DNA of 64,000 nt. Origin: Pseudomonas sivasensis (GTDB lineage: Bacteria > Pseudomonadota > Gammaproteobacteria > Pseudomonadales > Pseudomonadaceae). The position numbers were made by a program, and so were the translations under genes. Shown here piece after piece: positions 8,298 to 18,145 of this stretch; the stretch's first letter is position 1, and the number at the start of each line of letters is the position of its first letter. The stretch is from contig NZ_JAAOWU010000010.1 in NCBI RefSeq assembly GCF_013778505.1, positions 148,853 through 212,852 of the forward strand. The letters run 5' to 3'. The notes below the pieces were generated by a model that ran no database searches, was not told where the DNA came from, and saw nothing but the letters and a program-made list of their open reading frames with translations.

Positions 8298-8552
8298 TTA
8301 CTTCAGGCCTTGCCCGGAAAACATGAGAACTTTGTCACCGGCATATTGAACGCTGATAAAGCTGGTTTTATCGCCCCACGTGCAGCTGGACATGCCCAGT
8401 GCGCCGGAACAATCGGTCGGCTTACCCAACAACGACTCCACCTCGGCCTTGGGCATGCCGGCCGACAACTTCGCGTAATTTTCCTGGTTGATCTTGCTGC
8501 AAGCGGCCAACAGCACGCAAAAAGCCAGCAAAGCGAGACGGCGTAACGACAT
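8298..8552 (-). CDS. Small lipoprotein of the SmpA/OmlA (BamE-like) fold
   Basis: An 84-residue protein with a lipoprotein signal ending L-A-A-C (Cys18). The mature part reads YAKLSAGMPKAEVESLLGKPTDC, the pattern of small BamE-like domains (K-GM-xxEVxxLLG-P). Two further cysteines, before and within SSCTWGDK, could form a disulfide. It lies just upstream of the lipocalin gene on the same strand. It is too short and too divergent to be BamE itself. Function unknown; envelope location is fairly sure. Confidence 0.85.
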   Translation of the reverse strand: MSLRRLALLAFCVLLAACSKINQENYAKLSAGMPKAEVESLLGKPTDCSGALGMSSCTWGDKTSFISVQYAGDKVLMFSGQGLK

Positions 8553-8641
8553 GGAATAACTCCTGGAGGGACAAGGCAGCGTGGGTATCTGCCAGAAGCT
8601 TAGAAGGGAAAATAGGTGTCTGGTTCCCGACGAGTAAAAAC

Positions 8642-8683
8642 AAAAAAGCCCCGAAAACGCTGAAACGTTTCGGGGCTTCTTTA
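8642..8683 (-). terminator. Intrinsic terminator of fbp
   Basis: An 11-bp stem (AAGCCCCGAAA pairing with TTTCGGGGCTT) lies 46 nt after the fbp stop on the minus strand and is followed by a run of T on that strand. The opposite side also has TTCTTT, so it may work weakly in both directions. Confidence 0.9.
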
Positions 8684-8728
8684 AGGGTGAACCGGCTCAC
8701 AACAACGCCGATCACTTATCGCCGCAGC

Positions 8729-9739
8729 TTACTTCTTGTGATAGGCCGTCACGCGCTCAACTTCTTCCTTCGAACCCAGGAACACCGCTACACGCTGGTG
8801 CAGGCCTTCCGGCTGGATGTCGAGGATGCGCTGGTGGCCGTCAGTGGACGCGCCGCCCGCTTGTTCAACCAGGAACGACATCGGGTTGGCTTCATACATC
8901 AGGCGCAGTTTGCCCGGCTTGGATGGCTCGCGGCTGTCACGTGGGTACATGAACAAGCCACCACGGGTCAGGATGCGGTGCACGTCGGCTACCATCGCCG
9001 CGACCCAACGCATGTTGAAGTTTTTCTTCAGCGGCCCTTCTTCACCGGCCATCAACTCGCCCACGTAGCGGGTAACCGGTTCTTCCCAGTGACGCTGGTT
9101 GGACATATTGATCGCGAATTCCTGGGTGGACGCAGGAATGGTGATGTCTTCGTGGGTCAGTACGAAGCTGCCCATTTCGCGGTCCAGGGTGAAACCTTTA
9201 ACGCCGTCACCCAGGGTCAGCACCAGCATGGTCTGTGGGCCGTAGATCGCGTAACCGGCAGCGACCTGCTCGGTGCCTGGCTGCAGGAAAGCCTTTTCGT
9301 TCAGGGCTTCGTTCTGGCTCAGGTATTCGTTCGGGCAGCGCAGCACGGAGAAGATAGTGCCGACCGGTGCGTTGATGTCGATGTTGGACGAACCGTCCAG
9401 TGGGTCGAACACCAGCAGGTAGGCACCTTTCGGGTATTTACCCGGGATCTGGTAGGCATTGTCCATTTCTTCGGACGCCATGCCGGCCAGGTGACCGCCC
9501 CATTCGTTGGCTTCAAGCAGGATCTCGTTGGAGATTACGTCGAGCTTCTTCTGTACTTCTCCCTGCACGTTTTCAGTGCCCATGCTGCCCAGGACACCAC
9601 CCAGTGCGCCTTTGGACACGGCATGGCTGATTTCCTTGCAAGCACGCGCGACCACTTCGATAAGGAAGCGCAGATCGGCAGGCGTGTTGTTGCTGCGGGT
9701 CTGCTCAATCAAATAGCGACTCAAGGTAACGCGGGACAT
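8729..9739 (-). CDS. fbp: Fructose-1,6-bisphosphatase class 1
   Basis: A 336-residue gluconeogenic enzyme that hydrolyses fructose 1,6-bisphosphate to fructose 6-phosphate. The metal site is seen as E90-E91 and DPLDGSSNID from residue 112. I chose the ATG at 9739 (MSRVTLSRYL) because the family starts here and GGAG lies at good spacing; the frame is open 30 codons further upstream without support. It stands alone with its own terminator. Pseudomonads lack a complete upper glycolysis but need this step for growth on acids and amino acids. Confidence 0.97.
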   Translation of the reverse strand: MSRVTLSRYLIEQTRSNNTPADLRFLIEVVARACKEISHAVSKGALGGVLGSMGTENVQGEVQKKLDVISNEILLEANEWGGHLAGMASEEMDNAYQIPGKYPKGAYLLVFDPLDGSSNIDINAPVGTIFSVLRCPNEYLSQNEALNEKAFLQPGTEQVAAGYAIYGPQTMLVLTLGDGVKGFTLDREMGSFVLTHEDITIPASTQEFAINMSNQRHWEEPVTRYVGELMAGEEGPLKKNFNMRWVAAMVADVHRILTRGGLFMYPRDSREPSKPGKLRLMYEANPMSFLVEQAGGASTDGHQRILDIQPEGLHQRVAVFLGSKEEVERVTAYHKK

Positions 9740-9848
9740 GTAAGGCTCCGGAGAATGGGGGGCTTGAAAACCCGCGCAGTTTAACGCGAGTCGGGGCGTA
9801 TTTCCTCCTATCAGAGGATTTAAACCCAATAGAGTTCATGGACTTTAT

Positions 9849-11204
9849 TTAACGCGCCGCCGGTGGCTTGCGCAGCAAACTGTAGGCCATGGCGCCCAGT
9901 GCCGCCACGCCGAGCAGCAAGACGGCCCAGAGTCCGAGTTTTTTCCAGTTCGGCCCGTCCTCCACAGCGGCTACGACCACCGGCGACGCGACCGCAACGT
10001 CCCCCACAACCTTGGCCTGTCCCAGCGTATTGAGGCGCTCGGCACTGTAATCGGGGATCAGGGTCGACAGTGGCAGGCTTGCGGCTTTCACCGATGCATT
10101 GCCCAACGCCAGGCTGAACGGCGGCTCACCCCGCGCCAGGAACACCAACTGGGTAGCGCGCACCGCAAAGCGCAGCGCCGGCGCATCGGCGCCCAAACCG
10201 CCACCGCGCTCGTCCACCTGCAACTTGAGTTCGGTCACGACCTGACCCGGCAACTGCAACTCATCCTGCACTACGTCCTGGCCGTTTTGCGTCAGGCGGT
10301 ACAGCAAGCCATTGTTCAATGGCTGCCACAGTTGTTTGGCATCGCTGCGTCCCGCCAATGTCACCGGTGCCAGCGTGTTGGGCTGCTTCAACTCAATGCG
10401 CAAACGCTCGACACTCAGCCCAGTCGGCAACTGCCAGCTGTACTCCCCAGCCTTGAGTCGCGTTCCCGCCAATGGCTGCGACCACACCAACGGCATTGGC
10501 AGACTGCTGCGCGTAGCACTCACCAGCTTGGCCGAGGTCAGCAGCGGCGCCGCCTGCCCCTTCCATACCAGACGCAGGTAGCGCGCAGAGCGTCCTGGCA
10601 GGCTGACGTCATGCTGTTCGACCCGTTCGTCGGCGAACGACAAGCGTGCCACCTGCCCCTCGCCCCAAGGCTCCCAACGCTGCAAGTCATCACTGGCTTC
10701 AATGCTGAAACGCTGGAAGCCCTCTTGCTCACGGCTCCAGTCCAGGCTCAGTTGCTGCAACGGTGCCTTGATCGCGCTGGCGTCCAGCACCCAGCCGCGC
10801 AACACCTGCATACCGGGCTTGGCGGCAGAAGACGGTTTGATTTCCACCAGGGTGCCTTCGGTGGTGGTTTTCATCACCACACCGGGCAGGCTTTCCTGAG
10901 TGTCGGCGGCGTATAGCGGGAACCACTTCACATCAGCGACGTTGCGACTTTCGGTGCGCTGGGAAGATTGTCGCGACAGCGCATAGGCCTGGGGCTCACC
11001 GGCGGCGTTAAACACGCGAACGTCACCGAGGTCCGCCTGGCGCGCGTTGAGTTGCACAGCCAACGGCAATTCAAGGCGATACCAGGGGCCATTGCCGCTC
11101 ACACTCAGCGGCACATGGTGGGTGAAATCAGCCGGGGCTTCCTGGGCCGACGCCGCCAGCGCCGCACACATGCCCACCATGGCCACGCTCAACTTACCGA
11201 TCAA
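9849..11204 (-). CDS. DUF3999 domain protein, exported and membrane-anchored
   Basis: A 451-residue protein with a signal peptide (cleavage near ALAASA-QEA, residue 20), a long beta-rich periplasmic part, and one C-terminal transmembrane helix (WAVLLLGVAALGAMAYSLL) followed by a short basic tail. Sequence and partner match the DUF3999 family, whose function is unknown. Its start codon overlaps the stop of the DUF2339 gene by 4 nt, so the pair is translationally coupled and probably forms one envelope complex. The central part has discoidin-like phrases (RFSIEASDDLQRWEPWGEG, ARYLRLVW), which suggest carbohydrate-binding-type beta sandwiches; that is inference. Confidence 0.85.
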   Translation of the reverse strand: MIGKLSVAMVGMCAALAASAQEAPADFTHHVPLSVSGNGPWYRLELPLAVQLNARQADLGDVRVFNAAGEPQAYALSRQSSQRTESRNVADVKWFPLYAADTQESLPGVVMKTTTEGTLVEIKPSSAAKPGMQVLRGWVLDASAIKAPLQQLSLDWSREQEGFQRFSIEASDDLQRWEPWGEGQVARLSFADERVEQHDVSLPGRSARYLRLVWKGQAAPLLTSAKLVSATRSSLPMPLVWSQPLAGTRLKAGEYSWQLPTGLSVERLRIELKQPNTLAPVTLAGRSDAKQLWQPLNNGLLYRLTQNGQDVVQDELQLPGQVVTELKLQVDERGGGLGADAPALRFAVRATQLVFLARGEPPFSLALGNASVKAASLPLSTLIPDYSAERLNTLGQAKVVGDVAVASPVVVAAVEDGPNWKKLGLWAVLLLGVAALGAMAYSLLRKPPAAR

Positions 11205-14200
11205 GAGGATGCTCCTTCAGTTTCCATCACAGGTTCGGCCCGCTTAGGTGGCAGCGGTGCGAAATAACCCACCACCAGCAACAGCCCGCCCACGCCGATA
11301 AACGACACGATCCGCGCCAGGCCGCCACGGTTACTCAGTTCGACAAAGAACAGTTTGGCCACCACCACCGCAATCAACGCAGCGCCGATCAACCACACTT
11401 CGCGACGATGGCGCAGGTGGCCGCCGATCATCAGGCCGAGGGCGATCAGAGTCCACACAATCGACAGGCCGGCTTGCACCAGCATCGACTCCAGCAACGC
11501 ATCCAGATGGAACGGCACGCCGCCCCAGTGGTGCGCGGTGCGCATGACCAGTGCCGTGAAGAACGCAAACAGCGAGAGACCCGCGATCCCTTGTGCGGCC
11601 AATTCGGCACGCGGCCCGCGTTGTGGCGCCACGCTTCGGGACCACAGGTAAACACCCAGCAGCGCGAAGAGCAGGCCCAGTTCCAGAGGGTTGAGCAGAG
11701 GCACGTAAGGCAACGGATTGGCGGTGCCATCGCTGAAGGTATTCGCCAGCCAGAACCAGCCGAGCATCAGCACAGCCAATGGCAGCGCGGCCAGGACTCG
11801 GTACTCCCTTGGGTACGCCGACACTGGCCACGGCCAGGTGCGCGGTGCGGCGGCCAGCACCAGGTACAGGCTTGGCAGGATGGCCCAGCCCAACCAGCGC
11901 CAGGCGTTGTATTCAGCCGACAGGCGCAACAGTCCATAGCGCAATTCCAGTGCCAGCACGCCGATCAGCATCCAGCAACCGAGGACATGGGCAATACTCA
12001 GCATCCTGGCCGGAACCACCGGCGCCAAGCGGCGCAGCGAGATGAAATGCACCACAAACACCGCCAACCAGGCCAGCCAGCCGTACTGCGCCGCCGGGTG
12101 ATAGTAGCTGTGGGCAGATACCAGCAACGCCACGCCCGCCGCCGGCATCAGCAAGGTGCACAGCACACCCAGCGATGCCCAGCGCAGTCGCGCCGCAAGC
12201 AGCGCCCAGATCGCCACGCTCACTGCGGCAAGCCCCAGCAGGAAAGAACCAAGCAACGCTTGCGGAACAAAGCGCAACACTTCGCCACCCAGCGCCAATG
12301 TCCACCACGCCGCACCCCACACCAGCAAAAGGTCAGACAAGCGTTGCAGCTTCAGCACCGCAAACACCGGCGCATGGGGCTCACGTTGCAAGCGCCAGGC
12401 GCCGATCAAGGCGGCCAGGCCCAACACCATCGGCGTCCAGAAACCACTGTGCGCCAGCGGACGCAGGCCTTCGCCGGTCAACGGCCCGAGCAATTGCGGC
12501 ACCGCCAGCAGGAACGAGCCACCGCCGACCAGTTGCAGCAGCAACCCAAATACAAAACTGACGCGTTGTTGCAGGTACAAGCTCAGCCAGATGATCAACA
12601 ACCCACTGGCAGCCCATACGCCGCTGGCGCTTTCCCATGGCAGCACAAACAGCACCGCCAGATTGATCAACACCAGACCGGCGAGCAGCACCACCGACAA
12701 CCCACGTAACAGCCGCACATCGCTGCGCACCATGTCGTCGCGTGCCGCCAGCAGCATGCCGCCAATCAAGGCCAGGCCGATCAGTGAGGCCGTGAGCAAA
12801 CCACTCCATCCCGCATTGAATACCGCCGCGCCCTCCCCGCCCTGCAAGCGCACCAGGAATAACGCGCCACCCAGCAATTGCACCGCGAACGCAGTGAACA
12901 GGAAAGTGCGCGAGCCAATGCGCAGGCCGATAAACAGGGTCGCCAGACCGGCGATGGCCCAACTGATGGCGGTACCTTGGGTCAGCAACAGCAAGGGCGC
13001 CAGCAGGTACAAAAAGCTCAAGCCCAGAGACGCCAGGACCGGCAGCCCTTTGCGCTCCCACTCTGCCGCGTGCTCCGCCGATGCCTTGCGCAACTGATCG
13101 AAGCTGAACAGCAACGCGGCGCCGAGCAACAACGCACCCAGCGGCGCACCGTCGAGCAGGCTGTGTTCGCCAATGCGCAGTTCGCTGAGGAAGGCCAGCG
13201 CTGAGCCCAATTGCAGCAACAAGCCGAACGCACGCGCCAACGGTCGCTCCTGGCGCAAACCGAGCCAGAAGATCCCGGCGCCTTCCACCGCCCACGCCGC
13301 AGCCGTCCAACGTGCATCAAGGCCCAGAGGAATCGCCAGGCTGGCAAAGATCGCGCCCAGGGCCAGGCACGTTTCCGCCAGCAGCAACGCGCGTCCGCCA
13401 CTGAGTAACCGCGCCAGGCCCATGTAGATAATGCCCAGGCCCAACGCACTGAACGCCGCGGCGAATTCCAGATGCTGTACCAATGCGAACTGCAAGCCAA
13501 AGCCCACCAGCGGCGGGCCGAACAGCATGCCGCCGTCAACGTAATCACCCTTGGCAGCCGACCAGCGCAACAACGCATCACGGCCTTCGGGCGCGTCGCC
13601 CAGCTCCAGCAATTTGCGTCGGGCGAACAACAGGCCGATGGCCAGATACATTAGGAAGAACAGGATCAGGAATGGCTCGGTGCTCCACAGCAATTCCGGC
13701 GTGTAGGAACGCATTCCCCAGGCGAAGCCGATGCCGAAGGTACCGACGAACCCGATCAGGTTGAGCAAGCGCCAGGCCTTGAACCAGGCGATGGCGAGAA
13801 TACCGGCGTTGAGCAGGGCAAAATAACTGAACAGCGCAACATGGTTACCGGCACCGGTGGACGTAAGGATCGGTGCCGCAAAACCGCCGAGTGCTGCCGC
13901 GCAGGCCAGGCCCAATGCGTCCTGGGTGACCGCCAGGATCGCCGAGAACACCGTGACCGCAACCAGCAGGCCCAGCGCCGCGCTCGGGTCGATCAACGGA
14001 TGCAGGCGCATCGCGGCAAACACCGTCAGGTACAGCACCGCAATCCCGGTGCCTTGCAGCATCAAGCCGTAGTTGCTGTTGCGCAGTCTCAGCCACCAGC
14101 CCAGGCCCAGCAGGCCGACGGCGGCAGCAGCCACACCGGCGTAACGCAACTCGATCGGCACCACCATGCCTTCGGTGGCATAACGCAGCAGGAACGCCAG

Positions 14201-14716
14201 GCCGAGAAACAACAGCACCACGCCGACGCGCAGGACGGTGTTGCCACCAAACAGCCAATTGCGTGCACCAGCGAGGGCACGTTCGAACAGGTTGGGGCCA
14301 CGGGGGATAGCAGGTTCTTCAGGAGGGCGCGGAGCCGGAGCAGGCTTCCAGGCGTCTTCGGGCAATGCAGGGCTTGGTTCGGCGATCATGGCGACGGGCG
14401 CCAATTCGGCCCGCAGCTCCCAAACCAGTTCGGGGGCCTTGGTGATGGGTGTCGGTTCAGGGATGGAGGGTTCGACCACCGCGGGGCTGGCCGGCGCGGG
14501 CACTTCCAATTGCCGCAGTCGCTCACCGAGGGCGATCACCGACTTCTGCGAGGTTTCCAACTGACGCGCCTGCTGTCGCACCTGGGCCGCAAGCTTCGAC
14601 AGGCCAATCGCTTGGCCAATGCCCAACCCCAGCAGTGCGCCGATGCCTGCGTCATAGAACGACTCATCGAGCGTCCAGCCGACAACCAGGCCAATCAGCA
14701 TGAAAATCCATTGCAT
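11201..14716 (-). CDS. DUF2339 multi-pass membrane protein
   Basis: A 1171-residue inner-membrane protein. It starts with one hydrophobic segment (MQWIFMLIGLVVGWTL), then a short coiled-coil region with RQQARQLETSQKSVIALGERLRQLE, a proline-rich linker, the conserved block FERALAGARNWLFGGNTVLRVGVVLLFLGLAFLLRYA, and then well over twenty hydrophobic helices to the C-terminus. This is the DUF2339 family. Its role is unknown. It is coupled to the DUF3999 gene downstream. The pair is common in pseudomonads, which argues for a shared envelope function. No catalytic motif can be named from the sequence. Confidence 0.88.
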   Translation of the reverse strand: MQWIFMLIGLVVGWTLDESFYDAGIGALLGLGIGQAIGLSKLAAQVRQQARQLETSQKSVIALGERLRQLEVPAPASPAVVEPSIPEPTPITKAPELVWELRAELAPVAMIAEPSPALPEDAWKPAPAPRPPEEPAIPRGPNLFERALAGARNWLFGGNTVLRVGVVLLFLGLAFLLRYATEGMVVPIELRYAGVAAAAVGLLGLGWWLRLRNSNYGLMLQGTGIAVLYLTVFAAMRLHPLIDPSAALGLLVAVTVFSAILAVTQDALGLACAAALGGFAAPILTSTGAGNHVALFSYFALLNAGILAIAWFKAWRLLNLIGFVGTFGIGFAWGMRSYTPELLWSTEPFLILFFLMYLAIGLLFARRKLLELGDAPEGRDALLRWSAAKGDYVDGGMLFGPPLVGFGLQFALVQHLEFAAAFSALGLGIIYMGLARLLSGGRALLLAETCLALGAIFASLAIPLGLDARWTAAAWAVEGAGIFWLGLRQERPLARAFGLLLQLGSALAFLSELRIGEHSLLDGAPLGALLLGAALLFSFDQLRKASAEHAAEWERKGLPVLASLGLSFLYLLAPLLLLTQGTAISWAIAGLATLFIGLRIGSRTFLFTAFAVQLLGGALFLVRLQGGEGAAVFNAGWSGLLTASLIGLALIGGMLLAARDDMVRSDVRLLRGLSVVLLAGLVLINLAVLFVLPWESASGVWAASGLLIIWLSLYLQQRVSFVFGLLLQLVGGGSFLLAVPQLLGPLTGEGLRPLAHSGFWTPMVLGLAALIGAWRLQREPHAPVFAVLKLQRLSDLLLVWGAAWWTLALGGEVLRFVPQALLGSFLLGLAAVSVAIWALLAARLRWASLGVLCTLLMPAAGVALLVSAHSYYHPAAQYGWLAWLAVFVVHFISLRRLAPVVPARMLSIAHVLGCWMLIGVLALELRYGLLRLSAEYNAWRWLGWAILPSLYLVLAAAPRTWPWPVSAYPREYRVLAALPLAVLMLGWFWLANTFSDGTANPLPYVPLLNPLELGLLFALLGVYLWSRSVAPQRGPRAELAAQGIAGLSLFAFFTALVMRTAHHWGGVPFHLDALLESMLVQAGLSIVWTLIALGLMIGGHLRHRREVWLIGAALIAVVVAKLFFVELSNRGGLARIVSFIGVGGLLLVVGYFAPLPPKRAEPVMETEGASS

Positions 14717-14768
14717 GGTCGATATTCCCTAAGCAAACCGGCGCTCAGTATATCGACGCGCAACCAAT

Positions 14769-14855
14769 GTGGGAGGGGGCTTGCCCCCGATAGCGGCGTG
14801 TCAGTCGACATATTCGTCAACTGACCATCCACTATCGGGAGCAAGCCCCCTCCCA
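14769..14855. repeat. REPIN downstream of glgP
   Basis: Inverted REP arms: the left arm is GTGGGAGGGGGCTTGCCCCC, and the right arm ends CCCTCCCAT, so the last base has mutated from C to T. It lies 18 nt after the glgP stop and 52 nt upstream of the DUF2339 start, both on the minus strand. Confidence 0.93.
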
Positions 14856-14873
14856 TATTTGGATCCAAGGTGC

Positions 14874-17327
14874 TTAGTCGAGCGCTTTCCAGATCTCCGT
14901 GGCGTACTCGCGGATCGTCCGGTCCGACGAGAACCAGCCCATGCGCGCGGTATTGAGCACCGCCGAACGCCACCATGCCTTGGAGTCATGCCAATGCGCT
15001 TCGACCCGCGCCTGGGCATCCCAGTAGGAGTCGAAATCGGCACACACCAGGAAGCGGTCGTAGTCGATCAACCCGTCGATCAAGCCCACATAGCGGCCCG
15101 GATCATCCGGCGAGAACACCCCGCCACGGATCGCTTGCAGCACATCGTTGAGGCGATGGGACGCAGCAATATCAGGCCCGGCGTTGAACTCGCCAGCGTG
15201 TTTTCGGGCTTCCACCTGCTGTGCACTGAGGCCGAAGATAAACATGTGATCGGCGCCCACGCGCTCGTGCATCTCCACGTTGGCGCCGTCCATGGTTCCG
15301 ATGGTCAGCGCGCCGTTGAGGCCGAACTTCATGTTGCTGGTGCCCGACGCTTCAAAGCCGGCCGTGGATATCTGCTCCGACAAGTCCGCCGCCGGGATGA
15401 TGCTTTCTGCCAGGCTGACGTTGTAGTTGGGCAGGAAGACCACTTTGAGCAACCCGCGCACAGTCGGATCGTTGTTGACGGTGCGGGCGATGTCGTTGGT
15501 CAACTTGATGATCAACTTGGCCTGGTGATAACTGGCCGCCGCCTTGCCGGAGAAGATCTTCACCCTCGGCACCCAGTCGGTGCCCGGCTCGGCACGGATC
15601 GCCTGGTAAAGCGCCACGGTGTGCAGCAGGTTGAGCAGTTGGCGCTTGTACTCGTGGATACGTTTGACCTGCACGTCGAACATCGCCGCCGGGTTCACCG
15701 AAATGCCCAGGCGCTCGTGGATGATCTCGGCCAGTGCACGCTTACTGTGCAGGCGCTGGTCGGCGAAGGCTTTGCGGAAGGTCTGTTTCTCGGCGAAGGT
15801 TTCCAATTCGCCCAAGCGGGTTTCCATGGTGTCGAGAATGTCCGGACCCAGGGCTTCCACCAGCATCTCGGTGAGCTTGGGGTTGGCCTGGTACAGCCAG
15901 CGGCGGAAGGTAATGCCGTTGGTTTTGTTGTTGATGCGGTCTGGGTAGAGCTTGTGCAGTTCGGAGAACACCGTGCTGCGCATCAGTTGGGTGTGCAAGC
16001 CCGACACGCCATTGACGCTGTGGGAGCCGAGGAACGCCAGGTTACCCATGCGCACGCGGCGACCATTGTCTTCTTCGATCAGCGACACAGCGCGCAGCAC
16101 GTCAAAATCGTGGATACCTTTGGCGCGCAGCGAGTCGATGTGCTGGGCATTGATCAAGTAGATGATCTGCATGTGCCGAGGCAACATGCGTTCCATCAGG
16201 CCTACCGGCCAGGTTTCCAACGCCTCGGGCAGCAAGGTGTGGTTGGTGTAGGACAAGGTTTCGACCGTGACCTGCCAAGCGGCGTCCCAAGCGATGTCGT
16301 GCAAATCCACCAGTTGGCGCATCAACTCGGCCACGGCGATGGACGGGTGGGTGTCGTTGAGCTGGATCGCCGCGTGTTCGCCCAGGCTCAATACCGAGCC
16401 ATGCATGTTTTTGTGGCGGCGCAGCAGGTCTTGCAGAGAGGCGGAGACGAAGAAGTATTCCTGACGCAGGCGCAGCTCCTGCCCTGCTTCGGTGCTATCC
16501 GCCGGGTAAAGCACCCGGGAGATGCTTTCAGCGCGGGCCACTTCGGCAACGGCGCCCAAGTGGTCACCGGCGTTGAAGCGCTCCAGGTGCAAGTCCTCCA
16601 CCGCCCGTGCACGCCACAGGCGCAGGGTGTTGACGCTTGCACCGCGCCAACCGACCACCGGCGTGTCATAGGCCACGGCGCGCACGGTCTCGCCGGGCGT
16701 CCACACTTGGATCAGCTTGCCGGCGGCGTCCGGCAGGGTTTCCACGCTGCCGCCAAAGCCGATCGGGTAGATCACTTCAGCGCGCTCGAACTCCCACGGG
16801 TTGCCGAAATCCAGCCAGCGTTCGGTCTGCTCCTGTTGCCAGCCATCGACAATCGCCTGGCGGAACAGGCCATGTTCATAACGGATGCCATAACCGTGAC
16901 CGGCAATGCCCAAGGTTGACATGCTTTCCATGAAGCATGCGGCCAGGCGGCCCAGGCCACCGTTGCCGAGCGCCGCGTCAGGCTCCAGCAGGCGGATACG
17001 CTCAAGGTCGACGCCAAGTTCGCTGAGCGCTTCGCGGGCAATCTCCAACACACCAAGGTTACTCAGACTGTCGTAGAGCAAACGGCCGATGAGGAATTCG
17101 AGGGACAGGTAATACACACGTTTCTGGCCCTTGCGGTAAATACGCCGCGTGTGGTCCATCCAGTGATCGACCATCTGGTCGCGTGCGGCCAGAGCAATGG
17201 CTTCGAACCAGTCGTGGTCGAAGGCGTGATCCGGGTCCTTGCCCACCGCGTAGGTGAGTTTGGTCAAGACGGCATCGCGAAATGCGGCTACCTCTGCTTC
17301 TCGTGCAAGTGGTTCCTGAGACATCAA
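14874..17327 (-). CDS. glgP: Glycogen/maltodextrin phosphorylase
   Basis: An 817-residue enzyme that releases glucose 1-phosphate from alpha-1,4-glucans using pyridoxal phosphate. The cofactor lysine lies in EASGTSNMKFGLNG near residue 665. The N-terminal YYLSLEFLIGRLL and NGGLGRLAACF blocks are the usual glycogen phosphorylase signatures. Length is normal for GT35 enzymes. No other glycogen genes are next to it in this window. It stands alone, followed by a REPIN; its promoter must lie in 17328-17563, where I see no strong consensus element. Confidence 0.97.
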   Translation of the reverse strand: MMSQEPLAREAEVAAFRDAVLTKLTYAVGKDPDHAFDHDWFEAIALAARDQMVDHWMDHTRRIYRKGQKRVYYLSLEFLIGRLLYDSLSNLGVLEIAREALSELGVDLERIRLLEPDAALGNGGLGRLAACFMESMSTLGIAGHGYGIRYEHGLFRQAIVDGWQQEQTERWLDFGNPWEFERAEVIYPIGFGGSVETLPDAAGKLIQVWTPGETVRAVAYDTPVVGWRGASVNTLRLWRARAVEDLHLERFNAGDHLGAVAEVARAESISRVLYPADSTEAGQELRLRQEYFFVSASLQDLLRRHKNMHGSVLSLGEHAAIQLNDTHPSIAVAELMRQLVDLHDIAWDAAWQVTVETLSYTNHTLLPEALETWPVGLMERMLPRHMQIIYLINAQHIDSLRAKGIHDFDVLRAVSLIEEDNGRRVRMGNLAFLGSHSVNGVSGLHTQLMRSTVFSELHKLYPDRINNKTNGITFRRWLYQANPKLTEMLVEALGPDILDTMETRLGELETFAEKQTFRKAFADQRLHSKRALAEIIHERLGISVNPAAMFDVQVKRIHEYKRQLLNLLHTVALYQAIRAEPGTDWVPRVKIFSGKAAASYHQAKLIIKLTNDIARTVNNDPTVRGLLKVVFLPNYNVSLAESIIPAADLSEQISTAGFEASGTSNMKFGLNGALTIGTMDGANVEMHERVGADHMFIFGLSAQQVEARKHAGEFNAGPDIAASHRLNDVLQAIRGGVFSPDDPGRYVGLIDGLIDYDRFLVCADFDSYWDAQARVEAHWHDSKAWWRSAVLNTARMGWFSSDRTIREYATEIWKALD

Positions 17328-17563
17328 TTGCGACCTCGGGCGAGATAGAAGGAGTTGCTAGAGCCTAGACGGTCTGACAGACGGTAGACGCTCTCGTTCG
17401 GCAGTTTTTTAACGCATTTACCTTTAGCAGGTTTTGATGCATTGGCCGTGCCTGCTTTCGCCCATCGCACCGTTCGGGATGAAATACGCAAAATATTGTT
17501 CAAAAAACCACCAATCCCGGTATGATCCCGCGCCCGGATACAGCCTCACCTTTTGGAACCTTG

Positions 17564-17998
17564 ATGAAGCCTCAACTGATCGCCGCCGCGGAACTCGACC
17601 GTCTTGAGACCTGGCAGAAATATTCCGCCCACATGTGCGGTGGCTGCGTGTCCAGCTGCTGCACGCTGCCGGTCGAAGTGAAGATCAAGGACCTGATCCG
17701 CATTGGCATCGTCGATGAGTTCGAACGCGGCGATCCGCCGAAGAACATCGCCAAGCGGTTGCAGAAGGAAGGCATCGTCGAGCGCTACAACAACAAATCC
17801 GAGATTTTTACGCTGCAGCGCATGAGCAACAACGATTGCCTGTACCTGGATCGTAAGACGCGCTTCTGCACTATTTATGACAAGCGCCCGGATACCTGCC
17901 GCAATCACCCGAAGATCGGACCGCGGCCGGGGTATTGCGCGTACAAGCCGAAGGAAGTGGTGCGCGAGACCAATTTCAAGACCCTCGACAAGTTCTGA
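17564..17998 (+). CDS. YkgJ-family cysteine-cluster protein
   Basis: A 144-residue soluble protein with the zinc/iron-chelating cysteine pattern C25-x2-C28-x3-C32-C33 near the start, then further cysteines in NNDCLYLD, RFCTIYD, PDTCRNHP and GYCAY. This matches the CxxCxxxxC family (YkgJ/UPF0153), which is thought to hold a metal ion. The exact role is unknown. I chose the ATG at 17564 (MKPQLIAAAELD); an ATG 14 codons upstream is possible but adds a low-complexity leader. Convergent with typA. Confidence 0.85.
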   Translation: MKPQLIAAAELDRLETWQKYSAHMCGGCVSSCCTLPVEVKIKDLIRIGIVDEFERGDPPKNIAKRLQKEGIVERYNNKSEIFTLQRMSNNDCLYLDRKTRFCTIYDKRPDTCRNHPKIGPRPGYCAYKPKEVVRETNFKTLDKF

Positions 17999-18025
17999 TC
18001 CGGGTTTTGCAGGGGGCTCAAGGGC

Positions 18026-18113
18026 TCTATTGGGGGCAAGCCCCCTCCCACACTGACCGCATTCCAGATGGCTGTACTCGGTCAAATGTGGGAGGGGGCT
18101 TGCCCCCGATGAG
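18026..18113. repeat. Inside-out pair of REP sequences
   Basis: Two REP arms face the opposite way from every other pair here. The left arm (18026-18051) ends CCCCCTCCCAC and the right arm (18088-18113) begins GTGGGAGGGGGC, so the GTGGG ends point inward with 36 bp between them and the ATAG/GATGAG ends point outward. This is not the normal REPIN arrangement. It lies between the convergent 3' ends of the cysteine-cluster gene and typA. Confidence 0.9.
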
Positions 18114-18145
18114 GCCGGTACAGCCACCACAAAACCAGCAGGCAT

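Noticed and set aside
18026..18113. Reading the two REP arms as a terminator for the cysteine-cluster gene
   Set aside because: Neither arm has a T-tract and a much better terminator lies at 18146-18183.
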